64,000 nucleotides of DNA, from contig CAZBHS010000026.1 in assembly GCA_964491915.1 (NCBI GenBank), positions 1-64,000 of the forward strand. Reading direction: 5' to 3'. How positions within the stretch are numbered: the stretch's first letter is position 1; each line of letters starts with the position of its first letter. The translations under genes and the position numbers were made by a program. Shown one piece after another: positions 9,237-18,207 of this stretch. The notes under the pieces are model-generated. The model made no database searches, was not told where the DNA came from, and was given only the letters and a program-made list of their open reading frames with translations. Origin of the DNA: JAHELQ01 sp964491915. Lineage in GTDB: Bacteria > Acidobacteriota > Aminicenantia > UBA2199.

Positions 9237-9716
9237 ATGAAACGCCACAAGACTGCGGTGATAGGGCTTGGTAATTGTTTACTGGCCGACGAAGGAACCG
9301 GGCTTCACGCTATACATCTGCTGGAAAAAAAGCTGCAAGGCTGTGACGTGGATGTAATCGAAGGCGGAACGCCCGGTTACAACCTTCTGCACCAATTTGA
9401 CGAAAGGGAAAAGGTGATTTTTATCGATGCCGGGAACTGCGGATTGCAGCCCGGCGAATTTACCCGTTTCACCCCTGAAGAGGTGATCAGCCGGAAAGCG
9501 GAGCCGGGCTTTTCGCTGCACGAATTCGACCTCATTGAATTTATCGAATTTGCCGGCACTCTGGACAAGACAACGAACGTGGAAATCGTCATCTACTGCA
9601 TGCAAGCCGACGAGATAAAAATGTCTCTAGAATTAAGTAAAACGGTAAAAAAATCCCTTCCCTTTCTAGTCGAAAAGGTATATAATGAAGTAACGAGAGG
9701 GAAAAACAATGCATGA
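9237..9716 (+). CDS. Hydrogenase maturation endopeptidase, second copy
   Basis: Same family as the gene at 4593-5063: the N-terminus has GLGNCLLADEGTG, the variant D-E-G of the usual DDG nickel-binding motif, followed by VIFIDAGNCG and LHEFDLIEF. 159 residues. It lies 7 bases after the alpha subunit and its stop overlaps the next gene by 8 bases, so it belongs to the 3b operon and probably trims the alpha subunit. The two proteases differ clearly, as expected for enzymes serving different large subunits. Confidence 0.85.
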   Translation: MKRHKTAVIGLGNCLLADEGTGLHAIHLLEKKLQGCDVDVIEGGTPGYNLLHQFDEREKVIFIDAGNCGLQPGEFTRFTPEEVISRKAEPGFSLHEFDLIEFIEFAGTLDKTTNVEIVIYCMQADEIKMSLELSKTVKKSLPFLVEKVYNEVTRGKNNA

Positions 9717-10785
9717 ATTTGCATTAGCTCAAGAAATCGTTGCCACCATTAGCAGTAAGGTCAGCGAAGGCCTGGAAAATATCCAATCCATTGATATTGA
9801 TGTCGGAACTTTTTCCGGAATCGTGGTAGATTCCCTGGAGTTCGGTCTCCAAACGCTATTTGAAGAGGCGAACGCCCCTGATATCCAGGTAAATATACAA
9901 ACCATCCCCACGATCGCCGCATGCGAATGCGGGATGGAATACCAACTCAAGGAAATCTTCGAAATGTGCCCCAAATGCCAATCATTCAATCGAAAATTGG
10001 TGTCCGGCACCGACATAATCATCAAATCCATCGAATTGAAAGAATCCTACGGACACGACACCCCCTCTCCTCATGAAGATGGAAATGACATAGGCACTGA
10101 ATACAGACACGCGCTGGCGACCATGGCCCATGAGATCAAGGCGCCATTAGCCGCCATTATTAGTCTGCTCAGCGTGATCGACAAAGGTTATGTCACGGAC
10201 CCGGTAAAATCGAAGGAATTGGTAGGTCGCGCATGGAGTAAAGCCGGAATATTGATGCGCATGCTGAACGACATCCTGGACTATTCCATGTTGTCGGACA
10301 AAACCCTGATGAAACGCGAACAGCTCGACATCTACCAGGTGCTGAAAGATTCCATCTCCATGATGAAACCCTATGCCCAGCAGCGCAACATCAGCCTCAT
10401 CTACAAAGGCTCGTTCCAGGACGCTAGACTGGTGAACGGCAATTATACCTTCCTTATGCGTGTGTTCAACAATCTGATTATGAACGCCATCAAGTACAAC
10501 AAGGAAAAGGGAAAAATTGAATTCACTTGCCTTGTATCTCCCCATGAGGATGCGATCACGATCAAAGTGCGCGACACCGGCATTGGGATTCCAGAAGACG
10601 ACCTGGAGCACGTATTCACTATCTTTGAGAGAGGAAAAACCGCCCGTAAAAATATCGACGGCAGTCTTGGACTCGGACTTTCTTTAGTGAAACAGATTGT
10701 AGAGGATCACGAAGGTTCAATAAAAATATCCAGCACCATAAATGTTGGTACAACCGTAACTGTAACACTACCAATTGTTAATTAG
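9709..10785 (+). CDS. HypA-histidine kinase fusion protein
   Basis: 358 residues made of two normally separate proteins. Residues 1-112 are a HypA nickel-insertion domain: it begins with the nickel-binding MHE and has a zinc site formed by C72-E-C74 and C87-P-K-C90, the first pair CxC rather than the usual CxxC, and ends with the typical GTDIIIKSIEL strand. A short acidic linker (113-131) leads to a soluble HisKA domain (MAHEIKAPL, H141) and a HATPase domain (DTGIGIPEDD, GLGLGLSL). No other HypA is in the window and HypB follows one gene later, so the fusion probably serves as the cell's HypA for this enzyme while signalling nickel or assembly state. The junction is continuous in frame. The signalling role is inference. 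Confidence 0.88.
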   Translation: MHEFALAQEIVATISSKVSEGLENIQSIDIDVGTFSGIVVDSLEFGLQTLFEEANAPDIQVNIQTIPTIAACECGMEYQLKEIFEMCPKCQSFNRKLVSGTDIIIKSIELKESYGHDTPSPHEDGNDIGTEYRHALATMAHEIKAPLAAIISLLSVIDKGYVTDPVKSKELVGRAWSKAGILMRMLNDILDYSMLSDKTLMKREQLDIYQVLKDSISMMKPYAQQRNISLIYKGSFQDARLVNGNYTFLMRVFNNLIMNAIKYNKEKGKIEFTCLVSPHEDAITIKVRDTGIGIPEDDLEHVFTIFERGKTARKNIDGSLGLGLSLVKQIVEDHEGSIKISSTINVGTTVTVTLPIVN

Positions 10786-10794
10786 GAGGAAACA

Positions 10795-11181
10795 ATGAGC
10801 AAAAAAATATTAGTTGTTGACGACGACGTTGATGTTCTGGAAACACGAAAAATCGTCCTGGAACACAATAATTTCGAAGTAGTTACCGCAACCAATATCA
10901 AAGTGGCAGAGGAGATCCTCAACAAAGGCTCGATCGACCTGATCATCCTGGACGTCATGATGGAAAAAGACAGCGATGGTTTTAACTTCGCCCAGTTTGT
11001 CAAGGGTGACGAGCGTTTCAAATCGATCCCCATCATCCTGGCAACCGCGGTTAACCAGCGGACCAAGTTCAAATTCGACCTGGAAAAAGACGGTAATTTC
11101 CTTCCGGTAGAAAAGTTCATGGAAAAGCCCATTGATCCGGACGATTTAATCGCCACGATTCGTGGATTGTTGAAAAACTAG
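10795..11181 (+). CDS. Single-domain response regulator
   Basis: 128-residue receiver domain only: acidic pocket D9-D10-D11, phospho-acceptor D53 in IILDVMM, and the conserved lysine in MEKPI. It has no DNA-binding or enzymatic output domain. It starts 9 bases after the HypA-kinase with AGGAGG in the gap, so the kinase is its likely phosphodonor. It resembles the regulator at 55686-56084 in the [FeFe] operon: both have LDxMME.xDSGF-type segments after the phospho-site and a TAV..QT..FD-type strand, suggesting a dedicated hydrogenase-linked subfamily. Its target is unknown. Confidence 0.88.
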   Translation: MSKKILVVDDDVDVLETRKIVLEHNNFEVVTATNIKVAEEILNKGSIDLIILDVMMEKDSDGFNFAQFVKGDERFKSIPIILATAVNQRTKFKFDLEKDGNFLPVEKFMEKPIDPDDLIATIRGLLKN

Positions 11182-11239
11182 TTTTTTTATAAAACAATAA
11201 AAATGTCCGACAATGGCGCGCAAAATAGAGGAACATAGA

Positions 11240-11887
11240 ATGAAAAAAACAATAAACATATCAGCACACGAAAGAAACAGACAAATTGCATCTCGAAATC
11301 GCCAGTTTTTTTATGACAGGGGAATCTTCACCATGAATATCATCGGCTCTCCCGGCTGTGGAAAAACATCCCTTCTAGAATACACCGCCCGCCACTTCGA
11401 CCAGAATTTTGCCGTCATTGTCGGAGATGTCAAAACCGCCCTTGATTCGGATCGGTTGGTAAATTCCGGGCACACACACGCCTATGCCATCGAAACCGGG
11501 GGCGGTTGCCATCTATCCGCCCAAAGTATCAGCGACAAGATCCACGAGATCGACCTCAAGGATGTCCCCTATCTCTTCATCGAAAACGTCGGCAACCTGG
11601 TCTGCCCCTCCACATTCGACCTGGGGGAGAACTTCAAGGTCGCCGTCCTCAGCATCCCCGAAGGCGATGAAAAGGTCCGCAAATACCCGGCCCTCTTCCT
11701 GAACGCCGCCGCCGTCATTATCAACAAAATCGACCTATTGCCCCATATGGACTATGATGTCGAGCGGGTCAAACAGGATTGCCGTATCCACAATCCCAAA
11801 GTGAACATATTCGAAACCTCCGCCAAGACCGGCCAGGGCTTTGATGAATGGTTCGCCTTCTTGAAAGAGCAACGGAAATATTTTTGA
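11240..11887 (+). CDS. hypB: Hydrogenase nickel-incorporation GTPase HypB
   Basis: GTPase that delivers nickel with HypA. P-loop GSPGCGKTS, switch region GDVKTALDSDR, ENVGNLVCPSTFDLGE with the cysteine that helps bind metal between subunits, and NKIDLL for guanine specificity. The N-terminal CxxCGC nickel site and His-rich stretch found in some HypB are absent. ATG at 11240 is preferred over the ATG at 11213 because GAGGAA lies at proper distance; the longer form would add nine residues. 215 residues. It follows the response regulator after 58 bases and appears to close the cluster; HypC, D, E and F are not in the window. Confidence 0.92.
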   Translation: MKKTINISAHERNRQIASRNRQFFYDRGIFTMNIIGSPGCGKTSLLEYTARHFDQNFAVIVGDVKTALDSDRLVNSGHTHAYAIETGGGCHLSAQSISDKIHEIDLKDVPYLFIENVGNLVCPSTFDLGENFKVAVLSIPEGDEKVRKYPALFLNAAAVIINKIDLLPHMDYDVERVKQDCRIHNPKVNIFETSAKTGQGFDEWFAFLKEQRKYF

Positions 11888-11940
11888 GGCGTCCCATCGA
11901 ACGACTGGCCGCGATCGCGGAACTCGGTAACTGATAAAAC

Positions 11941-11971
11941 CGCCGGACACCAGGGCGACCGGTATCCGGCG
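11941..11971 (+). terminator. Possible terminator hairpin after hypB
   Basis: Inverted repeat CGCCGGA ... TCCGGCG (7 base pairs, 17-base loop) 54 bases after the hypB stop. No run of T follows, so an intrinsic terminator is only possible. Confidence 0.35.
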
Positions 11972-12052
11972 GCATTCAATGTTCTTACAATTGCCTGATT
12001 TTACTATCTTATATAATTAAATTACTATCGAAAAAAAAGAATCGTCGTTCGA

Positions 12053-12922
12053 TTATTTGGGATAGTCGGCTTTCGGCTCGGTCAGAACCGGCAGCATCCA
12101 ATCGCAATGAGCGAACTCAATTCCATCTTCGGAAATTTCACCGGTGACGAACAATGCCGGCTCCATCACGCCTTTGCCGTCGTCATACATCACCAGCTCG
12201 GCCTTCTTGATGATAATCGACTGGGTGTCGGCCTGTTTCAATTCAACCTTACCTTTGATGTAATCGCGCATATCGCCGCCTCTCAAGCCTGCGAACTGGG
12301 AGGGCGAGACATCCAACCAGCGAACGATCAATCCCGCCAGGTCGCCGTTGCTACCCAGCATCACAACGATGCGGGAAGCGCCGATTACCGGGAGTCCGGC
12401 CAATTTCCTCTTGAAGAACACCAGGGTCAATTTTTCATACACGTCTCCGCCGGCCACAGCTTTCTTCAAAGTGGTGACTTCGTGTAGAACCATTCCGCCT
12501 TTAGGCAGGAAGCCCAAACTCTTCAAATGCTGTTTAGCGATTGCCGGAGCCTGTCCCTTTTGAGGCAAATTCGGTGTGTCGGCATTACCCATCATAAGGC
12601 CCAAACCTTTCTGGAATACCAGGTCGCCGGAAGCAAGATTGATGTTCAATTTGGCGGTATTATCAGTGTCAGTTTTGTAAAGCAGAAATTCGCCATCTTT
12701 CTTCAACGTCATCGGCAACTTCGCATAATCCAGAACTTTCTGGGCGATGCCATCGGCGTCGGCAAAGGCTAGATTCGGCAGAGCGGCGGAATATGAACCT
12801 TTGGCAAGAGACATATCCGCATCCACATAATCATTGGCGAATGTAACTTCCGGGCCATTGGCAAATGCGGCGCCGGAAAACAAAAACAGAGAAACGACTA
12901 AAACAAGAATATTTTTCTTCAT
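12053..12922 (-). CDS. Secreted protein of unknown function, PepSY-like segment
   Basis: 289 residues with a clear signal peptide (about 1-21, cleavage near AFA-NGPEV). The mature part contains LTLVFFKRKLAGLPVIG followed by a GDLAGLIVRWLDV strand, a pattern like PepSY-type propeptide or inhibitor domains; this is resemblance only. It lies 18 bases after 12941-13666 on the same strand, with GGGAGAATT before its ATG, so the two are probably co-transcribed. If the partner is a peptidase, this could be a separately encoded propeptide-like protein; that is inference. Confidence 0.6.
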   Translation of the reverse strand: MKKNILVLVVSLFLFSGAAFANGPEVTFANDYVDADMSLAKGSYSAALPNLAFADADGIAQKVLDYAKLPMTLKKDGEFLLYKTDTDNTAKLNINLASGDLVFQKGLGLMMGNADTPNLPQKGQAPAIAKQHLKSLGFLPKGGMVLHEVTTLKKAVAGGDVYEKLTLVFFKRKLAGLPVIGASRIVVMLGSNGDLAGLIVRWLDVSPSQFAGLRGGDMRDYIKGKVELKQADTQSIIIKKAELVMYDDGKGVMEPALFVTGEISEDGIEFAHCDWMLPVLTEPKADYPK

Positions 12923-12940
12923 GATAATTCTCCCTCAATC

Positions 12941-13666
12941 CTAATAATACCAGCAGTTGAAGGTGCCGGAAGACGGATCCGCCGCGTAACTGGTCAATGT
13001 ATCGCCCTGACAAGAGACATAGAATACAGAGCAGGCTTTGTCGTAGTTGGTGGAACTGCAATAGGAATAGGTCCAGACAGCGTTGAACCATTCAGTCAGA
13101 ATTTCACCGCCATTGCAAATAGCCGTGCCATACTGCGTGGCAACCGTCACCGCGGGGCTGACATAGGCGTTGGTGCGGAATCCGTTCAGGATATGAAGAC
13201 CGTCGAACACAGCCACGGGATCCCGGTCAATCCAGACATCCGGCCAATCAGCGCCTTTCTCGATGGGCGAGCACACAACCTGGCAGGAATAAAGGACAAC
13301 CCAATTGGCGTAATAATCACCCCAACTGCCGTCGGCGCAATCGCCGAAGCCGGCGCTATCCAGATTCACCCCTCCATTATTCACCACAAAATACCAGGGA
13401 GCGCCATGTTCGCAACTGAATACAAAATCCCACCAATCGATACCGTTGGGAATCGCGTTGTTGTAGCAATCCCAATCATCCACATTAGCGGCATATGGAC
13501 CACCGGTATAATGGCCACAATTGGCCATCGTATTGATGAACGCTTGTACCGGGGGCAAGGTGTTGCCATGGTCTGTCCCGTAAAATCCTCCGACATAAAG
13601 GGAGAATGCGGGAGTACAAAGAAAAACGAATAGAAAGATAGTAGTTACTAGCTTTGCAAACTTCAT
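12941..13666 (-). CDS. Secreted protein with caspase-like His/Cys arrangement (DUF6345-like)
   Basis: 241 residues with a signal peptide (about 1-22, FLCTPAFS). The mature protein has two blocks in which a hydrophobic strand ends in a potential catalytic residue: WDFVFSCEHGAPWYF (His-Gly) and WVVLYSCQVVC (Cys), the spacing and context of clan CD (caspase/gingipain-fold) cysteine peptidases. Downstream parts are Cys-, Tyr- and Trp-rich. I associate this pattern with the domain family DUF6345 from memory. Peptidase activity is inference from the dyad. First gene of a two-gene unit with 12053-12922. Confidence 0.6.
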   Translation of the reverse strand: MKFAKLVTTIFLFVFLCTPAFSLYVGGFYGTDHGNTLPPVQAFINTMANCGHYTGGPYAANVDDWDCYNNAIPNGIDWWDFVFSCEHGAPWYFVVNNGGVNLDSAGFGDCADGSWGDYYANWVVLYSCQVVCSPIEKGADWPDVWIDRDPVAVFDGLHILNGFRTNAYVSPAVTVATQYGTAICNGGEILTEWFNAVWTYSYCSSTNYDKACSVFYVSCQGDTLTSYAADPSSGTFNCWYY

Positions 13667-14032
13667 GTTAGTTTCACCTCCAAGTGAAGTCTGATAGTAA
13701 AATCAAACACTCCCATCATAAACAACTACAAACAAAAAAGTCAATACATCAGAAGTTGTATTTTGAGTTGCATTGCATTATTTCCGGCCATACTACCAAA
13801 GAATTACCCCAAACCTGTAACCCTCTCTAACAAAAGGATTACACACATCCGCCATTTTTTGTTGATTCTCCCCCTTGAGTTCCATGATGTTTTCCATGAT
13901 TCTTCACTTAAAAAATATTTTCCATTTATCCTCGGTAATTTTCTTAGACTTCCCCTTTTTTACTTTTTTTTTTGATTTTTTTTTGCTTATAATATACCAT
14001 TTCCCTAACTTGCAAAAAAAGGAGTATCTATT
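13667..14032. other. AT-rich intergenic region between divergent secreted-protein genes
   Basis: 366 bases without a gene. It must hold two divergent promoters; TATAAT at 13988-13993 is a candidate -10 box for the plus-strand gene, and AAAAAGGAG precedes its ATG. Poly-T tracts occur at about 13960-13984. No repeat or RNA gene is evident. Confidence 0.4.
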
Positions 14033-14776
14033 ATGAAACCAGCTACAACGTTTAAGGTTTTCACCTTTTTATTGGCCTTGATCTGGACCCTGCCCATTTT
14101 CCCCCATTGTTACGAGGTGGGATTCCAGGTGAAAGACGCCAACCTCAACCTCGTGTCCATCCCCATCGAAGTGTACGTCAGAGACGGAGGAACCAGGATC
14201 GATAACGGCAATCTCAACTCCGGCACCAGCGGGTACAATTTCCAGATCGACCTGAACGACAATTGCCCCCCCTTTCCCGCCGATTGCCCCGTCAGTTGCA
14301 ACATCATCTCCCTGGATGTGGCAACCGAATATGTCATTGTATTCAAGTATCCCACCGGCGACAAAAGCCTCTGCTTCAACCGCGAAATTTTCCAATGCGA
14401 ATTGGGCGGTTACGACGCCTATTACCAGGTCACCCCCTCCACCGTCACCCGGGTGGACGGCGATTATTGCGACGAGATCGGCACCTACCCCGATTGTTGC
14501 GTCATCTACCCATTGGCCATGAGCCTCGTCATCTCAGACACCGACTACATCGGCGACAAGATCACCTACACCCTCCGCGCCACGGCCTCCGGCGGCAACC
14601 AGAGCTACACCTTCTCCTGGAGCAACGCCACCCAACTCTCCGCCCCTTCCGCCAACCCCAATTCCGGCCGCCGCACCATCCTCAAGAGCCAGACCGTCAC
14701 CGTCACTTGCACAGTCTATTCCAACGGCGAATACGTCGTCAAGCAAAAGGTCCTGCGCGGCGACCTCGATCCCTGA
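14033..14776 (+). CDS. Secreted Cys-rich hypothetical protein with Ig-like C-terminus
   Basis: 247 residues with a signal peptide (about 1-22). The first half resembles a small beta-sandwich in which cysteines recur (NDNCPPFPADCPVSC, SLCFN, FQCELG, DYCDEIGTYPDCC), suggesting disulfide bonds in an exported protein. The last ~80 residues (SLVISDTDYIGDKITYTL onwards) look like an immunoglobulin-like or PKD-like strand pattern, ending abruptly. I do not recognise the family. The ATG has a strong RBS (AAAAAAAGGAG). A palindromic GGGGACAGG element follows the gene. Confidence 0.65.
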   Translation: MKPATTFKVFTFLLALIWTLPIFPHCYEVGFQVKDANLNLVSIPIEVYVRDGGTRIDNGNLNSGTSGYNFQIDLNDNCPPFPADCPVSCNIISLDVATEYVIVFKYPTGDKSLCFNREIFQCELGGYDAYYQVTPSTVTRVDGDYCDEIGTYPDCCVIYPLAMSLVISDTDYIGDKITYTLRATASGGNQSYTFSWSNATQLSAPSANPNSGRRTILKSQTVTVTCTVYSNGEYVVKQKVLRGDLDP

Positions 14777-14820
14777 GCCAATCCCCAAGCCACCATCTGA
14801 ACTATTGACCTAACTAAACC

Positions 14821-14852
14821 GGGGACAGGGAAACACCAGTTCGCCTGTCCCC
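14821..14852 (+). repeat. Palindromic REP-like element (GGGGACAGG ... CCTGTCCCC)
   Basis: Nine-base perfect inverted repeat with a 14-base loop, 44 bases after the preceding stop. It could act as a terminator hairpin, and it uses the same motif that is dispersed across the window (see findings), here in head-to-head copies. Confidence 0.6.
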
Positions 14853-15038
14853 AACTTTCCCTCAAATAATGATCACCCCTCATTTATATCGGATAACCGC
14901 CTGTTTATATTTGTCCCGCCACTTCGGCCACCGATTCCTCAAAACCAGCTTACAAAAAGAACTTCAGCCGCGACACAATTCTGGCATCATGTCTGCCTTC
15001 TTACATTAAATCATTCTATTCGATTTAAGGAGGAAGTG

Positions 15039-17087
15039 ATGAAAAATCAACGATTATCATTCATCTGGATCGGAGTACTAATTGTTCTCCTCGTCTCAGC
15101 GCAACCGGCGTGGACAGCGACATTTACGGTAAACACCACCGCGGATACCAGGGATATCAATCCCGGCGACGGTATCGCGGAGGACGGCAACGGCGACTGC
15201 TCGTTGCGGGCCGCCATCATGGAAGCCAACGAATTTCCGGGACCCGACACTATCGAGATTCCCGCCGGTCTGTATGTGTTGACCATCGACGGCAACGACG
15301 AACTCTGCGCCAGAGGGGATCTGGATATCCGCCGCTCCCTCACCATCACAGGAGCCGGCATGGAGGAGACCATCATCGACGCCAACTTCCTGGACCGGGG
15401 CATTGAAATCCTCGGCCCCTGGGACGTGTTCATTTCCAACCTCACCATCCAAAACGGCAAAGCCCAGGATGGCTATTCCAGCAAATACGGCAGCGATGGC
15501 CGCGACGGCGGCGGAATATTGAATGCCAAAGCCCACCTGGCCCTCGACCATATCAAGCTCCTCAACAACACCACCGGTGAGGGCGGCGTCATGGAGTATT
15601 ACTGGACAATAATGAACGGCGGTAACGGCGGGGGCCTTAGAAATAGCGGTTTCGCCACCCTCACCAATTGCGTCATTTCCGGCAACGAATGCGGCGAAGG
15701 CCGGACCGGCGGTCATGGCGGCGGTATCCACAATACCGGAATCCTCGATATGTCCTATTGCCGGGTGGTGGGAAATCACGCCGGTCTTGGAGGTCACGGT
15801 TGTTACAATTACAACAATTGCGGCGGCGGATATGGAGGCGGGATCTATAACGGCGGTGGACAAATGACATTGACCAATTGCGAAATTTGCCACAACGATT
15901 CCGGCGCCGGCGGAACCGAGAGCGACATTCGAGGCGCGCCAGGAGTGGGCGCCGGTATCTACAATGAGGGGAAAATCTACGAATCCTCTATCACCAATTG
16001 CACCATCAGCTACAATTCATCCCCCAAATACGGTGGCGGCTCCAATCGAGGCGGCGGCATCTACAACAAGGGGTTGCTGACCATCAACCATTGCACCATT
16101 TACAGAAACATACTCCACCATATAGAGTTCTGCCAAAACCCTTATGGAGGCGGTATTTGCAATTATAACTACTCACTCAAAATCAAGAACACCATCGTCG
16201 CCGCCAACCAAACAGGAGCTCAAACCAATGGCCCCGACCTTTACGGTATCTACAAGTCCCTCGGCTATAATTTAGTGGGTATCGACCATGGCTTCCAATT
16301 CTTAGGCGATAAAACCGGCAATCTCCTGGGAGTGGATCCCAAACTGGAAAACCTGGGGGTAAACGGCGGTTTCACCTGCACCCAACGGCTCCTGCCCGGA
16401 AGCCCGGCCATTGACGCCGGCTCCCCGGTTTGCACAACCTCCACAGACCAGAGGGGCGTCTCCCGGCCGCAAGACGGTAACAACGACGGCCAGTGCCGGC
16501 CGGATATCGGCGCCTTCGAGATGATCGTCCCGCAAGTCCAAATCACCTCCCACATGCACGGCCAATCGGTCACCGGCACAGTCCAAATCGACGCCGACTG
16601 CAACATGGCCAACACCGAATTCTCCATCAACGACACTCCGCTCCACACCGACAACTCGACACCTTTCTCCTGCGTTTGGGACACCACCACCCTTGCCAAC
16701 GGCACCCACAACGTATCGGTCAAAGGCTTCGACATTCCCGAGATCTCCGCCACCGACTCCATTATGCTGGATGTCCAGAACATCGCCATCCAACTGAACG
16801 CCTCCCGGTTGCTGGCCAAAGGCTGGCTCACTCGAAAACCGTTCGTCCGCCTGGTTATCAACGTCTCGAACACCAACGCCGCCACCGCGGCAAAGTATAT
16901 CATCTACCGCAAACAGGGGACAGGCTCCTTCCAGCCTGTACAAGAACTTTCGCCGGCCAACCCGGAGAACGATTCCCACACCTACAATGATCTGACTGTC
17001 GATCCGGCCTTCGATTACACCTACAAGGTCGAAGCCGTTGACGCCGGCGGCCAACGTATTGGACTATCAGAAGAAAAAACAATATAA
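15039..17087 (+). CDS. Secreted CSLREA-type parallel beta-helix protein
   Basis: 682-residue exported protein. Signal peptide about 1-27, then a CSLREA-like module (FTVNTTADTRD ... DCSLRAAIMEAN), a right-handed beta-helix rich in GGGI-N-G turns (about 130-420), a segment like choice-of-anchor Q domains (SPAIDAG ... DIGAFE), an Ig-like domain (about 495-580) and an FN3-like end. Such proteins are usually surface or extracellular and may bind or cleave polysaccharides; no catalytic residues stand out. No sorting signal is seen at the C-terminus. ATG at 15039 chosen over GTG at 15036 because AAGGAGGAAG fits it. A paralogue lies at 27192-29177, and the two bracket CRISPR locus 1. Confidence 0.8.
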   Translation: MKNQRLSFIWIGVLIVLLVSAQPAWTATFTVNTTADTRDINPGDGIAEDGNGDCSLRAAIMEANEFPGPDTIEIPAGLYVLTIDGNDELCARGDLDIRRSLTITGAGMEETIIDANFLDRGIEILGPWDVFISNLTIQNGKAQDGYSSKYGSDGRDGGGILNAKAHLALDHIKLLNNTTGEGGVMEYYWTIMNGGNGGGLRNSGFATLTNCVISGNECGEGRTGGHGGGIHNTGILDMSYCRVVGNHAGLGGHGCYNYNNCGGGYGGGIYNGGGQMTLTNCEICHNDSGAGGTESDIRGAPGVGAGIYNEGKIYESSITNCTISYNSSPKYGGGSNRGGGIYNKGLLTINHCTIYRNILHHIEFCQNPYGGGICNYNYSLKIKNTIVAANQTGAQTNGPDLYGIYKSLGYNLVGIDHGFQFLGDKTGNLLGVDPKLENLGVNGGFTCTQRLLPGSPAIDAGSPVCTTSTDQRGVSRPQDGNNDGQCRPDIGAFEMIVPQVQITSHMHGQSVTGTVQIDADCNMANTEFSINDTPLHTDNSTPFSCVWDTTTLANGTHNVSVKGFDIPEISATDSIMLDVQNIAIQLNASRLLAKGWLTRKPFVRLVINVSNTNAATAAKYIIYRKQGTGSFQPVQELSPANPENDSHTYNDLTVDPAFDYTYKVEAVDAGGQRIGLSEEKTI

Positions 17088-17131
17088 ACCGGGACCTATC
17101 CCGTTGTAAAACCTTCTCGTAAATGTACTAT

Positions 17132-17153
17132 GGAGCGCCCGCCCGGGCGCTCC
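17132..17153 (+). terminator. Rho-independent terminator
   Basis: GC-rich hairpin GGAGCGCCC / GGGCGCTCC with a four-base loop followed by TGTTTT, 45 bases after the beta-helix stop. It lies between convergent genes and may serve mainly the plus strand. Confidence 0.75.
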
Positions 17154-17164
17154 TGTTTTCCGGT

Positions 17165-17602
17165 CTACATGCCGGTAATCGCCCGTTGCACAAAAGCCAA
17201 CGCCGCCATCACCAGATATAAGGTGACCGACACCACCGCGTATGGGCGTCCCGCCAGAGTCGCCACTCCCAGCATGCCTCCGGTGGCGGCGAAAAACAGG
17301 GTCACGTAACAGATCACCATCCAGCGAACCTGCCGGAAGTTGATGTCGAGTATATAATCCAATAATAATTCAACCAACAAAAACACGATCATCAGCACGA
17401 TTTGGATGTAATAAAGAGCCGGTCGGCCCAATTTAGGAGCCGTTGCCAACAAATAACCCAACGGGATGATCATCATCACCAATACCCCTCCGATCCAATG
17501 CTCGATCTTCGGTCGCCCCAATAAACGGAACACAAACACCATGATGGTCATCACGTAAATCAACAACGCCGCCATCGCGCCCAACTGATTCAATTTTTCC
17601 AC
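17165..17602 (-). CDS. Small multi-pass membrane protein
   Basis: 145 residues with four or five hydrophobic helices (about 10-28, 38-55, 64-83, 92-112, 120-138) and short polar loops; no signal peptide is separable and no family is recognised. CAGGAGATAAACG supplies a ribosome site before the ATG. It converges on the beta-helix gene across a terminator. Just upstream (minus strand, 17605-17796) lies a 63-codon frame with PNTETIAAMRNA, reminiscent of antitoxin starts but too weak to call. Confidence 0.6.
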   Translation of the reverse strand: MEKLNQLGAMAALLIYVMTIMVFVFRLLGRPKIEHWIGGVLVMMIIPLGYLLATAPKLGRPALYYIQIVLMIVFLLVELLLDYILDINFRQVRWMVICYVTLFFAATGGMLGVATLAGRPYAVVSVTLYLVMAALAFVQRAITGM

Positions 17603-17810
17603 GTTTATCTCCTGAGGTCGTGATAATTTTGACTTTCCAATATCTTTCCGCCCTTATAATAAAACCCTGAAAATAAAAAATCAAGCCATTTGAATGGAAT
17701 TTCGGGGGTTTTGATGGCATTGCGCATCGCGGCAATGGTTTCGGTGTTTGGGCAGACGACTGATAGCGCCCCGATGGGCGCTTCGTTCTCCTCCAATAAG
17801 TCAAGAACGC

Positions 17811-18207
17811 CACATTTTTGCGGGTTGTAAAAAATATTTTTTGTTTGTAAAATTATTTCAGCTTGACAAATAAAAGTCGAGATATCGAGTCAATCACTAC
17901 AATGTACAGCGGCAGATGTTTGTGAGAAGGAAGTACACTGGCGGAAGTCTGCGCGGAAGACGTTTTAGACCTCAAGTGACATCCCAGACTAACATAATTA
18001 ACGATATTTCTTGTCCCGAATTTCTGGAGAACAAATTTGATTACACGTCTAAACTCTTTTATATCGACAACTTCGAGAGACAAAACTCGACGGAAAATCG
18101 ACGAAAACCGGCGTTTTTTATCAAATTTGAAGTGAAAAAAAGGCATTTTAACCGTTGCAAAAAACATCCAAACCTACCAACACCAAACAATTTATGCTAA
18201 AATTGCT
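17811..18207 (+). promoter_or_regulatory. Leader region of CRISPR array 1
   Basis: About 400 AT-rich bases before the first intact repeat; the degenerate repeat is at the other end of the array, so this side is the leader. It begins with a 43-base segment (17811-17853) that recurs with four mismatches at 18986-19028, just before cas6. TTGACA occurs at 17863-17868 without a well-spaced -10 box. No gene is supported here. Confidence 0.6.

Noticed and set aside
17605..17796. 63-codon minus-strand frame with an antitoxin-like phrase
   Set aside because: Only a short resemblance (TETIAAM), no partner and no convincing RBS.
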